This document shows, one piece after another, positions 1 through 13,160 of a stretch of DNA of 64,000 bases. The position numbers and the translations under genes are program-made. The notes beneath the pieces were generated by a model. The model was not told the DNA's origin, searched no databases, and saw only the letters and a program-made list of their open reading frames with translations. Position 1 is the stretch's first letter; the number at the start of each line of letters is the position of its first letter. The stretch comes from Pilaira anomala (Eukaryota; Mucoromycota; Mucoromycetes; Mucorales; Mucoraceae): positions 124,001 through 188,000 of the forward strand of contig JAIXMQ010000009.1 of assembly GCA_025716855.1 (NCBI GenBank), in the 5' to 3' direction.

Positions 1-3000
1 ATCCATTCAAAACTTTGTAAAAAGACAATTATCGAATACTACAGCAGCTGCATTAGATGAAGAAGAAGCAGATAAAGATGTGATTGAAATTGATTTAGAT
101 GAAGAGAGAAATGATATATTGTATGATCATGACTTAACAAGTCATCATTATCAATCTCCTGTATACCCTGCTCTCTTTTTAAATGATATCATTGGAAATG
201 AACAGCAACAAGAAGAAGATGACTGTTGTTACTTTTATGGTTGTACTTCTACTTACGAATCAGAAGAAGCATTAGATTATTTCAGTCTTTGCCGAGATAC
301 TCAAGGTATTATACATAACAAGTAAATATATTTGTATACATGTATAACATTTTAAAACTAATAGTCAAATTATTGTTAGAATCTAAAAGTGTACCCATTG
401 GTAGAAGTAATAATAATAAAGCATCATTAAAAAGTTATGCCAACAAGTTAAAACAATCACGATCTACTAAAATTCGAAAATGGTCAGTCTGTCATGACAC
501 GGAACCAAAATGGATAAATTGGATAGATGAATCATTCATGGTCGACCCTAAAATTACAGATTGGTGGAACTCAATTCAAGCAGCAGCACCTGTGCAACGC
601 ATGTCACTTGATTATCAATTTCCACCTACTACTACTACTACTAATAATAATAATAACAATGATTATAATAGTGACGAAGATTATATATCTGACACAACTA
701 CAACAACTACCACAAGAAATCCACAACAAGTAGTATCACAATCAACTACAAAATCAATTACTCCTACACGATCCACATTCCGTCATATTGGTTATAGATT
801 TAATACAAATAAAAATCCATTCTCTCATTTCACTGAAGATGCACGCAAGACAACACCCAATTGTCCACGTCAAACAATTAAATCAAGATTAGAGTCTGCT
901 AAATATGCTTGTAATTCCGAACTAAGACGTATCATTGATGGTTTAAACGAGTACGTAGAAAAATCTTTACTTTATTTTGAAGCTGTAGATGATGTAGCTG
1001 TCTATCACGAGTCTGTCACAACAACAACAGAACAACAAGAACAACAGTTGGAGAATAATAAACAATTAAATGACGATGATTTAATGAGATGGGACGAACT
1101 CAAAAAGAATGCCAATAATGATTTATTAACACTTGTCACAGAAGATTCGTATAAACCTACACCATTTATACTTAAATTACAGGACTTGATTTGTTTAGCA
1201 CAAAGTGTCCTTGATACTGACCTAGAAGTCTTTTTGGATAACCCAGGTGCATGTGCAGAAACAGTTTCAAGTATACAAGAAGTAGGAAGTGAATATCATA
1301 CGGATTGGCCTTGCAGAGAATGGTATGTTAGATTATTACTTGGTGTTGCTGCATTTAATCGTGTAGTAGAATGGTGGCAAGCTGAACGTAGTTTCTGGGC
1401 AACGAGTAATTCTGCAAGTACAACTGTCACACCTTTATTTAAACCACTTACAATTGCTGGTGTTGTTGGTGGCGGATCATCATCAACAACAAATGAAAAT
1501 GAAATTGTTGAAGATTCATCGTCAAACAAAAGAATGTCAAGAACAAGAGATAATAGTGTCATGTCTATCATGCAAAATGAAGATGAATCTTTATTACAAG
1601 AAGAAGCAGAAATTGGTCAAAGTAGTACTATTGTCATGGAATTATCTCTTGCTCCAATTACAGTACAATACTTGAGTCCTGTCTGGCATGATGTTATTGG
1701 GTAAAAGAAAGAATTATTTATTTATTTTAAACATATTTAACTCATTATTTTCTTTTGCAGAACCCAACCTCAGTCTATGGTAGGCTTAGATATTTCTCAA
1801 TTGCTTGTAGATGAAGATAAACATGTATTTTCTTCCGCAACACGAGATATGTTGGCCATTGAATCCAAAACGGTTGAGGTCGTATTTCGTGTACTCACAA
1901 GTGATTCAAAACGACCTTTTGAAATGGAAGGAAAAGGCATGTTAATGTATAACAGAGTCACAAGTGAACCCAGTCATACCATGTGGGTCGTTAAATCTTT
2001 GGGTTCAAGAAGATGGTCTTTACTTGATTCACTTACCAATGATCAGCAACAAGAAGATGATGAACAAGAAGAAGATGTTATTATTGATGATACTGCTCCA
2101 AATACCTATACTCATCCTTTATTCACTGATTTACCGCCAGTGACTTTACCTGCCATTCGAAACATACAAAATAGTGCAATGCGAAGAGCTATTTCGCATG
2201 GAGGTATGCCTGTCTCTCGAAGCATAGATGCTACAGCACATCTCTTGACGATCGCACCCGCGCTTTGTAATATTTGTGAAAGATGGGTAGTTGCTTCCTT
2301 TTTTGAACAACATTCAGAACTTTGCGTCGAAATACATCGTGCTGAAATGGACGTAATTAATTGTAATGATAGTTTAACTGAACTCAAGCATTATGTTCAA
2401 AGGCTATGTGATCTCACTCGATCAGAAGTACAAGAGCTTGAAAGCAACCCACAGGCCTTTGAACAACAACGAGACCAAACGGATGATGATGAAGATGACG
2501 AAGATGAAGAAATGGAAAGCGATCAAGATTCTTTGTTTGGTGAATCATTACCATTAGATGAAGATAAAGTCTTGCCATTAGAACGTAAGCGAGCCGAACT
2601 CGAGAAATATGTTTCATTATTAGATATTATGAACGTTGCTTTATCTATTGCTACACCAGGAAGTCATGACGATGAAGAAGAAATGACTGAACAAGAAGTA
2701 AATTCTTCTCCTCGTCTTCAACAATCTTCTATTTCAAAATCAAAAATTATTAAAATTCTATACTGGAGAGCTCCTTCTGCAGATGATGCAGATACTGAAT
2801 CTTTAATTATGGATACTGAGATCATCATTCGATCTAAAGTAGATGCTGTCAATCGAATGCAAGATTGTTTAGAATACAATGAAAGAACTCGAAAAGACTT
2901 TCAACAAACTGTCATAGGAGGTGATGATTGGTCTGAATTCGTACCTCAAAAGAATCATGAAGAGGAAGATGAACTAACGATAGAGCCCATCATCGAAAAA

Positions 3001-3875
3001 ATTGATTCACCTACTAAACCAGAAGTCGCCTCTCCCTTGAAAGAAGAAATCATTGAAGAAGAAAAAGGAAATATCAAACAAACTATCTTCAAAAAGATCA
3101 AAGATTGGAAATCAAAAGGACGTCGTAATAACAATGGAAAGCAATCAAAGCGTTTTCGTAGAAAAAATGGTGCAAGTATACCTCCACCTGTCACAACTAA
3201 AAACACTCCGCCTCCACCACCACCTCCCACAAATTCTTCTACAACTCCAAAAATCATCGAGATGGAAACGATCGAAACTCCCTCTGCATCTCCTAGATTT
3301 CATTCCACTGTCAGAAAGAGTAGTATAACAAATCAACGGATTCATCAACATCAATCCTCGGGCAGTAGTACACCACTCGGTAAATCTCCATTATCTCCTT
3401 TACCTGGATCAATTACCTCTTCTACACGACCTGTTGCACCTAGCATCAAGGACTTTGATATCATTAAACCGATTAGTAAAGGTGCTTTTGGGTCTGTCTT
3501 TTTAGCAAAAAAACGAGTAACGGGAGATTACTACGCAATCAAGTTCTTAAAGAAATCAGACATGATTGCTAAAAATCAAGTGACCAACGTAAAAGCAGAA
3601 CGTATGATCTTGATGGCTCAAACAGATAGTCCTTACGTTACCAAACTCTATTACACTTTTCAGTCGAAAGATTATTTATACCTTGTATTAGAGTATTTGA
3701 ATGGTGGTGATTGTTCTTCTTTGATTAAAGTTCTTGGGAATTTACCTTGCGATTGGGCCCGTAATTATTTAGCTGAAGTTACTTTAGGTTTATCTTATTT
3801 ACATGAAAAGCAGATTATTCATAGGTAAATATATATACATTTATTCATCTTGTATACCCTTTTTTCTCTCTCTCT

Positions 3876-3925
<50 letters not shown>

Positions 3926-6130
3926 ACATGCATAACATAGAGACCTTAAACCAGATAATTTATTAATTGATCAAAATGGTCATTTAAAATTAACAGATTT
4001 TGGGTTATCAAGAATAGGCTTTTTAGATAGAAGAGTACGTGATGAACTATGCAACGAACCTGTCTCACTCTTACCTTCTTCACCAGCTCCATCACGTTCG
4101 GGTACACCACCTCAATCACCTTCTACAATAGCTGCATTATCCAATGGAAAACTCTATAAACATTCATACTTTAGTTTACTCTTCGATCGAGATAAAAACC
4201 GACGTGGATCATTAGCAAGTTCGAATTCTGGAGGTGAACCATCTGTCATGATGAGTGGAACACCTATCGAATCCACATCGAGTGTACCTACTAATTTACC
4301 ATCTCATTTACATGATGAAGTCTCTAGTAGCGCAAGTAGTATACCCACTGTTGGCTCAAGATCACATCGTCAACGTACTAGTTCGGGTTTACTACCTTCT
4401 GGCTTAACCACACCTGCTTTTGTACATGCATCTCCTTCTGTCATGGAAGAAAACGAAATGAGACAAGAGCAAGCGGTGGGAACACCTGACTACCTTGCGC
4501 CGGAATCCATTTTAGGCACAGGCCAAGACTCTATGGTAGATTGGTGGGCTCTCGGTGTCATTTGCTACGAGTTCTTGTACGGGTATCCTCCTTTTCATGC
4601 AGAAACTCCAGATAAAGTATTTGAAAATATTCTTTCGAGAAGAATTGATTGGCATAAAGATGAAGTTGATTTGCCTGATGAAGCCTATGATTTTATGGAA
4701 CGATTACTTACTTTAGATCCAAATAAACGATTAGGTAGAAACGGACCCGAGGAAGTAAGAAACCATCCATTCTTCAAGGACTTGGATTGGAACACCTTAT
4801 TGACGGAATCTCCTTCTTTTGTACCTCAACCAGTAAATGAAGAAGATACAGATTACTTTGATACAAGAGGTGCTACGATGATGGGTCAAGACAATGTTCA
4901 AAATCTAGTCATGGAAGAAATTAAGCGTGCGAAAGCTATCATTCATGAACAGAATCCAGACAAAATTTCTTTAGTTGATTCAGATGAGATACGTGCACTT
5001 GATGATGCTGATTTCGGTACTTTTGTCTATAAGAACTTACCTGTGCTTGAAAAAGCAAATGAAGATGCTATACGAAAGATTAGACATGAGCGTATTGTTG
5101 CAAGTACCTCTTCTTCGTCTATCGTCACGTCCTCTATTTCTTCTGAAAGAGCATCTTTACATAGATCATTACCTGCTATCTCAAGAAGAAAGAGAAGTTC
5201 CATTGCAGATACATTCAGTTCAAGAAGCTCAAGTAGTAGTAGCAATAGTCTTTCTCCTCCACCTCCTCCGCCAGCAGGCTCCCGATTACCTATTTCAACT
5301 TCATTACCAAGTACTCCTCCCTTAGCGCTCTCTCCTTCATGTTCAACTACTACTGTCACAACCACGCCTTCGTATCGAAAATCAATTGATACTGTACAGC
5401 ATCTCCTAAGTCATGTTGAAAAGTTCAGGAAAGAAGATAGCAGTCCACAGCGGGTACGGTCTATTTCTTCCCCTGGAAACCGTGTAGCTGTTCTTTCTGC
5501 TGCTGCTGCTACGTCTACACCGCCATTAACAAGTCCTCCTAACCTCATTCCGATGCCTTTACATACACATCCTTTAGATATTGAGAGACCTGATTATGTT
5601 TCTTCTTCCTCATCCTCTTCTCCTAGACCTAACAAGGTGCTGAATTGTTTAATTGCAGATGATAACCCAATCAGTTGCAAGATACTAGAGACTATCTTGC
5701 AGCTGTTACAGTGTCGATGTGTGATCGTGAGGAATGGTGCAGAAGCAATTCGATGTGCTATGGGCGATAAAGTTCAATTTGATTTTATCTTTATGGATAT
5801 TCGAATGCCCATTAGTAAGTATTAGATAAGTTTATTTAAAGCACTTAAGGAATATTAACGTTTTTTTTTTATTGATTAGTTGACGGGGAGGCTGCATCTC
5901 GGATGATCAAATCTACTAACAATATCAATAAACATACCCCAATTATTGCAGTGACGGCTTATGAAGGTACATTACAATTCACAGGTATATTTTATCATAC
6001 GTTGAATAAACCTGTGACAAAGGAAGGTGTACTAAGGTGTATTCGACCGTTGGGTGATACCGCTTGGCCAAACTCTAGTGCAAGTACTTACTTTGGTGCT
6101 TCTTCGCCTCAAAATATATATCCCAAATAA
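1..6130 (+). CDS. RIM15: Rim15/Greatwall-type PAS-kinase with C-terminal receiver domain (5' partial)
   Basis: Exons seen: 1-305 (open at the left edge), 380-1700, 1761-3824, 3941-5814, 5880-6130; all four junctions keep frame, giving about 1,937 visible residues. In order: acidic and Thr/Asn-rich N-terminal part; a PAS-like stretch (nt about 1680-2020); a C2HC zinc-finger-like motif (C-X2-C-X11-H-X3-C, nt 2266-2325); Pro/Ser-rich linker; AGC-type kinase domain from nt 3450 with GAFGSV loop, AIKFLKK lysine, HRDLKPDN, DFG, then an insert of about 160 residues before GTPDYLAPE; and a receiver domain (nt 5635-6080) with ADDN, FMDIRMP and NKPVT. This order is diagnostic for fungal Rim15/Cek1 kinases, which act below TORC1 and PKA to drive quiescence and stress entry. 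The large DFG-to-APE insert is a known trait of Greatwall kinases. The intron at 3825-3940 carries a T run of about 43. The N-terminus and start codon lie outside the window. Confidence 0.93.
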
Positions 6131-7073
6131 CTCTTGCTTTTTTTTTTGTTGTTTTTTCGTTCTTTTTCATATTCCCCCCATACACTTCATTGCTTTATTT
6201 TTTTTTTAATAAATATGTTATTCTTTTTTTTTCTTTTTTACGTAGAAAAGTTGTTATATACAGTACAGGTATATAATAAATAAACACTTAAATTCTTTTA
6301 ATTCGGATCTAGTTACATACTACTAGTAGAGATAGTAACATTTCCTGATAACGAGAAAGATTTCACTCAAAAATGATTGAATATTAGTTAAGGGAAGAAG
6401 AATAGATTTAAAACTGAGCCCTTTTTTTTATTGTGTTAAGGTTATATTAATTCGTTAAAATCTGCAATATAAAATGTTTGAGGTTATGTATTCTTCTTGG
6501 AGTAACATTCCTATGTCATATGATTAAGCTGTAATGGCTTCTTAATACTAAATCTTGGCAAAGGCGTCTGTGGGCATACGTGTATTTATCTAGATTTTAG
6601 TATCGTTTTGAATGTATGCCATCAAACCGTATGACCAGATAACTTGTCTTCATGCTAATGATTTTAATATTCGAAAATCAGAGCAACACTGTAACGATGA
6701 TCGAATTTTTATCCTTCAAACAATAGGGATACACCCGTTGTAGGAAAACAAATCTGCTAATTGTGTCTGGTTCTGAAGATTTCCCTAAAAATAGAGGTTC
6801 TCATTTTTGACTAGTTGCAAGACAGATTAATAAAACGTTTTAATTATAATTTGAAACTACACCAAAGGAAAACAATATTTTTTTGCCCCCCTTTTTTTTT
6901 TGAAAAAATATAGTTACTGGCTGGGTTTTCTCTCCTCACTTTTGGGAAATCCAGGACAACATATTGAACAAAAAAAAACAAAAAGACGTTCATTATATGA
7001 TAGAAGGAAAAGAAAAGAAATAAATACATTAAATATTGTGTGTATATGTGGGTGTATAAATAAGTTAAATAAA
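6131..7073. other. Intergenic spacer between convergent genes
   Basis: AT-rich region between the 3' ends of the RIM15 homolog and the receptor-like gene. It holds T-rich stretches just after the RIM15 stop, as expected for a 3' UTR, and an AATAAA-like cluster near 6270-6290. No ORF with coding character was seen on either strand. Confidence 0.6.
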
Positions 7074-8977
7074 TTAAATGTGTCCATGGGTGGGTGATTG
7101 GCCTCTAGCTCTTGCACCCAAATAATCAAAAGAACTTTCTTCTAATAAAGGATCAAACCTAAAGTCATCTTGATTACTTATACCTACACTCATGGTTTGC
7201 ATAGGATATTCTTGTGGATATTGAGAGGAAGGAGACTTTGATCTTTCAAAAGAACTTGTTTGATTGAATCTTTGACCCTTGTTTGGATCCATCATTGTGA
7301 AATTTACAGCAGTATTTGTGTAAGGATCTTCTACAGCCATATGATGCCCATTACCATAAACAGTCTTTTCAGAAGAAGAATTAGGACTAAATTGATGTGT
7401 AGGAGTAAAAGATCTTGGCTGATCTACTTCTACCTGTCCCATGGGCCGCATAAAACTTCTTTCTTGTTTGCTGTGTTCTATAAAATTTATTAGTCGATGT
7501 CCATTAACTTTTATATTATCTTCTTGAAATGACTAACCATTTTTAAATTTATCTGTATAGCATGTTTCAACATCTGTACCATGCGAGTTTTTGCCTGTAC
7601 GTCGCATACCGTTAGAATCTTTACTTGATGTATCCATTTCATCAGGAGAACGACGAGGATGGAAAATGGAAACCTAATAAGATTTATTAAATTTTGTACT
7701 ACAGGAAATACATATGATAAATGCGTCATGACTTACACTAACAATCCACATTAAAATGGCTGCTGCATTACAATTAGAAATCAATAAATCAGCTGCGAAT
7801 TTACTTTGATTTACTACTTTGGCTTCTGTTAATCCATCTACACAAAGTGTACATAAACTAATACCATAAGAGAAAAGTACACAAGTAAGGTAAATGTTCA
7901 TATCTTTAAAGTAACTCAATTTCTCAACTACTGTGTGATTATTTTTCAAGTTTTGTGATAACTTCAAAAGCCTTTTAAAACGAAAGTTTGAACGGATACC
8001 TAATCCCACTGTAATAAGCACTGCAATTAAAAGAAAAATGTTAAACTTCTGATTTTTTTGGCTTGTGATTAACACACAACATGAGTTTTTCTAAATTATA
8101 CCTTACTTTCTATAGAATAAGCTAATTGAGGAGCAGTCTCTCTTAGCCCGGGATCATTACGGAAATACCATTGTAAAATGGGAAAAATAGCGGAACTACC
8201 CAAAGCCCTAATAATGGAATCAAAGTTTAAATTTCACATGTAAATCATTTAAATTGATCTAAATTTACCAGAAAATATAGAACTTGAATTCCCAAGAACT
8301 CATGAATGATTTCTTGGCAACCGCATTAGAAAGATAATTCCAAAAGCATTGAAGTAAGAAAAAGACACTGACTTGCATAGATAAATTCACACATTCAACG
8401 TAATCAATAGCCTATATGTATATTGCACAAATTTAGAATTATTTCAAGGTAGTACATATATATAATAGATGATAGTACCATAGCAATTTTTTGATGTTGT
8501 GAAGTCCATGCAGCAAATGGCTTGTTAATGATATCACCATTAGGTAAAACATAGAATTTCTCATTGTATTTGATCCAAGTAGAAATGAAATCTACAAATT
8601 CGGAATGTTTAGCATGCTTTTAAATATTGATCTATCTGTCATTTCTTTACCCCAGGACATTTGCATTATTAGCATTAGAAAAAATAGCACCGTAATGATA
8701 CTTCTTAATTCACAGTTAATGATCTTTTTTGGATGAAGACATTGGAATCTGTCATTCATATAGACTCGTACTATAATGAAAAGCCCGATATACATTTCAA
8801 TTGCACATCTTTCTACATAAAAGCGTGTATATATGTCAGTTGAATGTATTTTTTTATATTTTATACGTCAATTATACGTACGCAGGTATGAAAAATCACT
8901 AAATTATAAGCAATTATGTCAGTATGGAAATGAAACATCGATTATAAAAATCATAATAAATACCTCAAATGAGTCAT
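7074..8977 (-). CDS. Seven-transmembrane, GPCR-like receptor protein
   Basis: Nine exons on the minus strand: 8964-8977, 8882-8898, 8651-8812, 8479-8591, 8269-8411, 8107-8207, 7737-8020, 7538-7673, 7074-7477, encoding 457 aa; all phases agree. Two 5' micro-exons (14 and 17 nt) are needed to reach an ATG. About seven hydrophobic segments are visible: CAIEMYIGLFIIVRVYM, SIITVLFFLMLIMQMSW, NLSMQVSVFFLLQCFW, FYIFWALGSSAIFPILQ, SIEMLITVGLGI, NIYLTCVLFSYGISLCTL and AAAILMWIVSVSIF. A hydrophilic, Ser/Thr-rich tail of about 160 residues follows. Seven helices with a long phosphorylatable tail is the layout of fungal G-protein-coupled receptors, but no named subfamily was recognised and no ligand can be proposed. 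The exon at 7737 uses the acceptor after a TTTTAATTGCAG tract; a second AG lies 12 nt further on. Confidence 0.75.
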
Positions 8978-9901
8978 TATTGTTTATTTTTTTTTTGAAT
9001 TGTGGTTTTGAAAAAAATGTACAATTGGAAATGGGAAAGAGAAGAGGAGAAATCGAAAGAAAAACACTCTTTTTAGAAGATGAAAGCCGAAAATATGGAG
9101 TAAGAAACTTCAGATATAAATGATCTGTTCTCAATCTCCAGTGTACTACCATTGGCATTTACATATATATATATAAAAAGTACAGACCTCTCTGTGTGTA
9201 ATGTGAGACATACAGAAGTAGTAAAAAAAGATTCTTGCACCCCACCTTTAGAATTTCAATGGTTACCAAATATCTGAGTTTCTAAACCCCTTCTTTTGCT
9301 ATTGTGTGCACACACACTAAAAAAACGTTTTATTGTTAGTCTAACTCGTTTTTCCCACCTATTTATCGGATCATTCTCCTTCCAAAGAAAAAAACTCGAA
9401 TGATTCTTGATTTGATATTATACAATTACAAAATGGATAAGAAAAAGAAAGCCCAAATCTAAGTCGTTCTTTTTTTTTTATCTTCTGGTTTTGTAAGACA
9501 ACAAAAAAAATAAACCGCACGAGCGAGAGCGAGCCCATGAAAACGCGAAAAAAAAAAAGCTTAAAAAAACGAAAAAAAAGTTCTTTTTGGAAACATGTCA
9601 ATGCTTCTTATAACGCTTACTTTTGGGTATCAAACTAATAAAAAAGACCCTGATCTAAAAAAAACAGACTTTACTAAAAAAAAAAAAAGAGATTGTTTTT
9701 TAGCTCAAGTTCTAAATTTTTATAATATGCAAGGTACGACATGAAAAGCGCTTAAAACTCCATTTTTTTTAAAAAAATACATCTTGTATTTGGGGGTTAA
9801 TAATTTATCAGGCTTGATGTTTATAGTTGTTTCCCGGTTACACACATACTCACTATAAACATACAACAAACGCCAAAGTTATCTTTTACGTTTTTTTTTT
9901 A

Positions 9902-9951
9902 TTGAATACAGTCTTTTTTGACATGGAAGATAAGAATGACACTGTATTCAA
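9902..9951. repeat. Inverted repeat, 11-bp stem
   Basis: TTGAATACAGT at 9902-9912 is matched by ACTGTATTCAA at 9941-9951, a perfect 11-bp inverted repeat with a 28-nt loop. It lies just upstream of one copy of the 9.98/11.38 kb dispersed repeat. Function unknown. Confidence 0.5.
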
Positions 9952-9984
9952 AACATGATTTCTTAATGATCAGAAAGTATATTT

Positions 9985-10170
9985 TATTTCCCTTACACGG
10001 GCGACACACAGTGTACTACACTGGAGACAAAAAAAATCCAATCAATCCCAATGAAGCACTATTTATAGTATTTTTTTATTTTTTTTGAGTGCGGTATATA
10101 TTTTTATATATAAACCCTAAAAAAAAACTAGTTAAAACGGCAAACAGGCGATTCGTGTACTTAATTAATT
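9985..10170 (+). repeat. Diverged dispersed repeat, copy 1
   Basis: Shares an ordered series of blocks with 11379-11500: CCCTTRCACGGRCGAC, then ATCCAATCAAT, GAAGCAC, then CCTAAAAAAAAAC and TTAAAAC. Order and orientation are the same. The copies differ by substitutions and indels, which suggests an old non-coding mobile or duplicated sequence. Confidence 0.5.
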
Positions 10171-11378
10171 CTTTTAATTGCAATTATATACTTAAAAAAA
10201 GTATATTGTCATATCATTGGGTTCTTGATCCACAATGTAATGTGACCCGAAAGTTACATGGCCCTGTATCTTTTCTGGTTACAAAACGTGTTTAACGCCG
10301 CCGTACCTTAATTTTTTGTATTGTGCACGAAACATGCACAACATTTCAAAGTCCTTCCTCATCATTGTAATTAAACATGTGTTTAAAACACAGATATCAT
10401 TGAAATGTAAACATTTTTCTCAACTGTATAATACCGTCTTTCTTGTTCCTCTTTAAAATTCATCATTTCTGCTTTTTTTTTTCTTCCTTTGGCTAGTAGA
10501 AACATGCGCAAATTGAAATATTTCTGCTCAACGTTAACTTTTTTTTTTTTTTTTTTCTTTTTGGTCACATATGTGAAAATGTGATATGGTACCACAGCGA
10601 TCAGGAGAAAAGATGGAAGCTTTATACTTAAGTCTTCTAAAAACACAAAAATTTATATGGGAAGGGAAAAAAAAAAACTAGGCACTCAGACAGAAACGAT
10701 ATTAAATTACTGCAGTGGGTTCAGACATCTTATCCATTAGAAATATTTGTTCATTAGCTTGCTTCGTTATACTGCTCTTGGTACCAAAATATAAATGTAT
10801 TTCTTACCAAAGAGCAAACGATCTAAGCTTAGAATTATTAAATAATGTAAAATAACATTTGAAAATAACTAGTATCTTTGGTAAATAGATCCATTAAAAT
10901 TTGATTTGGTTCCAGTCGTGGCTTAACATATGTACCAGGGATTTAAACAATTACTTAAGCTTATAGTTATTTCTTTAAAACAGAGTATGGTAGAGAACCC
11001 TATATACATATAACAGTTGATTTTTACCAAGGCCTGTTTTCATTCTACTGATTTGAATCGCTGTAAGATCTTAAATATATGTACAACGCACTATAATAAG
11101 GTAATTTTGGCTTCTATATACCTGTATGGCCTCTTAATCTCATTTCTTTCACATAATTTAGGCAAATTGTTTCATCCAAACAAACTTTTTTTGTAACGCT
11201 TTAAGGAACAATTTTTTAAGCGGATTTACTTAAAAGTTCTTTTAAAACTTATAAATAAAAAGATCTCGTTTTTAAAAGTTGTGTGGTTCCTCCTTTTTTT
11301 TTTGCCAATCCGCAGGGTTTCGGCGAAATCAATTTGGGAAAATTGACAATGTATTTACAAAACTTTACTTTTCTTTCC

Positions 11379-11500
11379 CTTGCACGGACGACGCATGTAC
11401 GACATAAAATACATCCAATCAATAAGTGAAGCACCTTTTTTCTTACCTTAAAAAAAAACCTAATTAAAACATTACAGACCATTGTACTAATATTTAATTT
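11379..11500 (+). repeat. Diverged dispersed repeat, copy 2
   Basis: Partner of the repeat at 9985-10170, sharing the same blocks in the same order and strand with shorter spacing. No coding capacity was seen. Confidence 0.5.
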
Positions 11501-11688
11501 TAAAATAGCCTTCAAAAAGTAAAAACGTTTATTTTTGAAAAAAAAAAAAAGCTCTCCAGCAATAGGCTATGAAAATGAAATACAAGAACACTCTACAACG
11601 GGTAGTTATTACCCCATAGGATGTAATGTGATTATTGAACCCATCCTATGATCTGTTACAAAAGGAAACAAGTACTGCACAGCTTTTG

Positions 11689-11693
<5 letters not shown>

Positions 11694-11751
<58 letters not shown>
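11694..11751. repeat. Poly-T tract (about 57 T)
   Basis: An uninterrupted run of T, the longest homopolymer in the window. It could be a retroposed poly-A tail read from the other strand, or slippage expansion. No recognisable retroelement lies next to it. Length is likely to be unreliable in the assembly. Confidence 0.85.
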
Positions 11752-11754
<3 letters not shown>

Positions 11755-13057
11755 AACACCGCCATTCCATTATTTTCAATTTAGATGAACTTTCGAATAC
11801 CTATTGTATTCATTTAAAACACAAACATACTCTTCTGAATATTCTATTATGACATATTCTTGACCTCACACAAGAATGGTGGGACTATAATTTCTTTCTA
11901 CACCATCTAATCCTTTAGTACGATATATTTTCGGTTCCTCTATAACAGTAAATATATTAGACACTGTCTCTATATATGTAGAATAAAAGCTAGGTTTTTT
12001 AATCACTACTAAAATATATGTATCGTGTATATTATAACATTAAATAATGGGATGTAATGTATAGGCTTCAAAATCAATTCACCCAGACGCCTAGTCGCTC
12101 AGTCAAAACACGCATATAACATAATCATGCCATTTAGAAAATGCAGACGTCGTGGATCTGTTTACGATATAGATATTTGTACATTTATTACTAATACAGA
12201 GCTTAAAAACTACTTTCTAGAATTGCATCAAAATTACATATATTTAATTCGACCATTATTATTATTTTTCTCATGCTTTTGTTGATACGAACTTTAATGA
12301 TTCATCTGACACTATAAGTACCGTTCATAACACTGTCAATACTAATAAATGAGCTTTTAAGAAATGTCAAATACATTATGTGGGTAATTCTTGTCTACGT
12401 AAAGGCAGCTAAAAAAAAAAAGAATGGTGTTTGTACAAAAAAATACATGTACACATGATATTGGAATAAAAAACCAGACGTACTCATAATCATGCTCAAA
12501 AATGAAAACTTACGAAATTAATACTACGTCTTGACAAAAATGGGTTCTTATGGTATAAATACTACTCTATTTTGTCTTTCACTAAAATAAATACATCACA
12601 ATTAAATGTAGCAGCACAACTTTTTTTTTTTTTTTTTTTTTTTTTGGTATAAATTAGTCGACTTGTTTTAACTTGTTCATTTCACAATAAAACTACAAAC
12701 ACTCAATTCCAATGTGCCAGAAGAGTGCACTGTAGGCTTTGAAAATGCAACACATCATATGTATATTAGTCCAAAGGTAAAATACCTAAATACTTTGCGA
12801 GGTATACAGTGTTACGCTTTTTATGAAACTATTTGTTTGTTTGAGTCGTCGGTAGTACAAGTATCCGCATAGTATGTAATTATAACAAATGTTGCCGAGA
12901 AATTTACTTCTATATTCTTATAATAATTGAGCTCATCTATTCCGTCGTTTTGAAATTCATCATTGATACCTATCGTTTCTTTCAATGTAATTTCACTACA
13001 AAACTAAAAAAAAATTAGAGTAATGTGGGTAGAATATGCATGCTAGCCATATTTAAA

Positions 13058-13160
13058 TTTCTCAAATCAGAAATAAGGCCATGTTACTATTTAAGGCCAC
13101 AAAAGTCTGAAATTTTTTTCAGCCTTAAATAGAGTGGGTACGGTATTCGATATAATATTT
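13058..13160 (-). repeat. Dispersed repeat with CCTTAAAT motifs, copy 1
   Basis: The reverse complement matches 46139-46252 over about 110 bp at roughly 80 percent identity by eye, including TTCAGACTTTTGTGGCCTTA. Both copies repeat the word CCTTAAAT. Not coding. Confidence 0.65.

Noticed and set aside
10089..10295. 68-aa plus-strand frame in the gene desert
   Set aside because: Overlaps the diverged dispersed repeat, and its partner copy at 11.4 kb does not preserve the frame.
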